Origin: Verrucomicrobiota bacterium
GTDB taxonomy: Bacteria; Verrucomicrobiota; Verrucomicrobiia; Limisphaerales; UBA9464
Length of the DNA: 39,828 bases
Direction of reading: 5' to 3'
NCBI GenBank assembly: GCA_025363585.1
Contig: JANYDN010000184.1
Coordinates: 1 to 39,828, forward strand
Within the stretch, counting starts at the first letter, position 1, and each line of letters opens with the position of its first letter. Under the pieces are notes generated by a model. It did not search any database. It saw nothing but the letters and a program-made list of their open reading frames with translations, and was not told the origin of the DNA. Of this stretch, positions 38,568 to 39,828 are shown one piece after another. The position numbers and the translations under genes are program-made.

Positions 38568-39569
38568 ATGCCAGTTTCGGCCGTGTCCTTTGAGCGCCAG
38601 GCGATGGTCCAACCTTTGCGCGAGCTCGCCGCGCGCGGCGCCTATGTCGGGACCTCGTCGTGGAAATACGAGGGCTGGCTGGGCCAGCTATACACCCCTG
38701 GCCGGTACCAATACCGGGGCAAGCTCGCGAGGACCCGCTTCGAACGCGGCTGCCTGGAGGAATACGCCGAGGTCTTCAAGACCGTCTGCGTCGACGCCGC
38801 CTATTATACTTTTCCCCGTCGCGACTATCTCGAAGGCTTGGCGGCCCAAGTGCCGGACGATTTCCGATTCGGGTTCAAGGTCACCGACGAAATCACCGTC
38901 CGAAACTACCCGAACATCGAGCGATTCGGCCTGCGCGCCGGGCACCCCAATCCCAATTTCCTGAATGCCCAACTGTTCGCGACGGCATTCCTCCTGCCGT
39001 GCGAGGCGATCCGCTCCAAGGTCGGCGTGCTCATCTTCGAATTCTCGCGCTTCGCGGCGAAGGACTACGCGAGGGGCGCGGATTTCGTGACGGATCTCGA
39101 CCGCTTCCTCGCCGCACTGCCGGGCGGCTGGCCCTATGCGATCGAACTAAGGAATCGCCATTGGCTTACCCCGGAATATTTCCAATGCCTCGCGCGCCAC
39201 GGCGTCGCCCACACCTTCAACTCCTGGACCGCGATGCCGCCGGTCGGCGAACAAATGTCGCTGCCCGGAAGCCGGCCGAATCCCGCGCTGGTGGCAGCCC
39301 GGATGCTTCTGAAACCGGGACGCTCTTATGAAGCCGCGGTCAAGGCGTTCGCGCCGTATGACCGCACGCGGGAAGCCGCCGAGGACGTCCGCGACGCCGC
39401 CGCCGACCTGATCAAGGAATCCCTACGGGCACGGCGCAACGGAACGTTCCTATACGTCAACAACCGCCTGGAAGGCTCGGCATTGAACATGATTGCCGCG
39501 ATCCTTGCCCGTGTGCTCAAACATCATCCCGAGCTGTGCCAGCCCCACGGCCCGGATGAAGCCGCTTGA
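38568..39569 (+). CDS. DUF72 (YecE-like) domain protein, 333 aa
   Basis: A TIM-barrel-like family of unknown activity. Landmarks: AYVGTSSWKYEGWLGQLYTPGRYQ near residue 25 (the G-T-S-x-W/K-Y pattern), EYAEVFKTVCVDAAYYTFPRRDYLEGLAAQVPDDFRFGFKVTDEIT (the F-x-T-V-E/D-x-x-x-x-Y/F-x-x-P pattern), KVGVLIFEFSRF, YAIELRNRHWLTPEYFQCLARHGVAHTFNSW and FLYVNNRLEGSALNMIAAI. ATG 38568 (MPVSAVSFERQ) is used; ATG 38604 (MVQPLREL) is an alternative. No signal peptide. Length is greater than YecE (about 270) because of a longer C-terminal half. It stands alone: a 653-bp gap precedes it and repeats follow. Confidence 0.88.
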   Translation: MPVSAVSFERQAMVQPLRELAARGAYVGTSSWKYEGWLGQLYTPGRYQYRGKLARTRFERGCLEEYAEVFKTVCVDAAYYTFPRRDYLEGLAAQVPDDFRFGFKVTDEITVRNYPNIERFGLRAGHPNPNFLNAQLFATAFLLPCEAIRSKVGVLIFEFSRFAAKDYARGADFVTDLDRFLAALPGGWPYAIELRNRHWLTPEYFQCLARHGVAHTFNSWTAMPPVGEQMSLPGSRPNPALVAARMLLKPGRSYEAAVKAFAPYDRTREAAEDVRDAAADLIKESLRARRNGTFLYVNNRLEGSALNMIAAILARVLKHHPELCQPHGPDEAA

Positions 39570-39673
39570 AAGCACGGCGTCGGCGAGTTTTTCGGCCCCT
39601 CGAACCCGCGCGGAGGAGGAGTCTTCCAAAATGCCCCATCCCAAGCCGTATCCATGCAGTAAGAAATCAATTG

Positions 39674-39828
39674 GGTATCACGCCAAGGCGCCAAGGCGCC
39701 AAGAATCCAAGCATTCCCGACCGAGCCGGGACGGAACCCTGCGGTCGCGGCATGGGAATTCTCTCACGCCAAGGGGGACCAAGGCCGGCCAAGAAGGCGG
39801 GAACGTGTATCGGGAACCAGAGATTGGA
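39674..39828. repeat. CACGCCAAGGCGCCAAGG-type repeat after the DUF72 gene
   Basis: TCACGCCAAGGCGCCAAGGC with a further GCCAAGA starts near 39678, a local tandem of GCCAAGGC. About 80 bp later TCTCACGCCAAGGGGGACC and GGCCGGCCAAGAAGGCGG follow. The stretch continues to the window edge. Similar CGCCAAGG runs are familiar from intergenic DNA of other GC-rich genomes, from memory. No gene is supported between 39570 and 39828. Confidence 0.7.

Overview
High-GC bacterial chromosome, about 40 kb, with no rRNA, tRNA, CRISPR array, phage block or transposase that I can recognise. Gene content (large CcsA plus separate ResB, three adjacent SPFH genes with a P1B ATPase, DUF404/407 plus alpha-E genes, many weakly conserved TPR-like membrane-anchored proteins) and dense short dispersed palindromic repeats between genes suggest a Verrucomicrobiota-like organism. 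That placement is inference from general features, not from a marker gene. Few starts have a convincing Shine-Dalgarno sequence.

Layout. 1-857: 3' part of an ABC-F ATPase gene. 1071-1763: unknown protein. 1888-3318: aldehyde dehydrogenase. 3453-5297 (minus): GH13 alpha-amylase-family enzyme. 5645-20255 (plus): a long run of co-directional genes: anchored TPR-like protein; lone ABC-2 permease; 7-TM/SPFH fusion; HflC-like and HflK-like SPFH proteins; His-rich P1B metal ATPase; small antitoxin-like ORF; Doc/Fic-like protein with an extra C-terminal domain; ABC ATPase; large ABC permease; anchored helical-repeat protein. Gaps are often only a few bases, so much of 7476-20255 may be one or two transcripts. 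20521-26910 (minus): exported TPR-like protein, CcsA, ResB and a lipoprotein, i.e. a System II cytochrome c maturation cluster. 27270-32303 (plus): circularly permuted ATP-grasp protein, alpha-E protein, ACP phosphodiesterase and an M28 peptidase. 32508-34135 (minus): YihY/BrkB membrane protein and a SleB-like hydrolase. 34483-37276 (plus): three-gene type III polyketide synthase cassette (PKS, methyltransferase, FAD oxidoreductase). 37366-37914 (minus): HAD-like protein with altered catalytic motifs. 38568-39569 (plus): DUF72 protein. The window ends in a CGCCAAGG repeat.

Points of most interest: (1) the SPFH-SPFH-SPFH-P-type ATPase operon, which has HflK/HflC-type scaffolds but no FtsH and looks like a metal-transport membrane microdomain module; (2) the Doc-like protein with Gln in place of the Fic-motif His and about 200 extra residues, packed 3 bp in front of an ABC transporter; (3) the compact type III PKS cassette; (4) two repeat families in mirror-image order on either side of the ccs cluster; (5) dispersed repeats that supply the 3' ends and stop codons of genes; (6) a HAD protein lacking the nucleophilic Asp.
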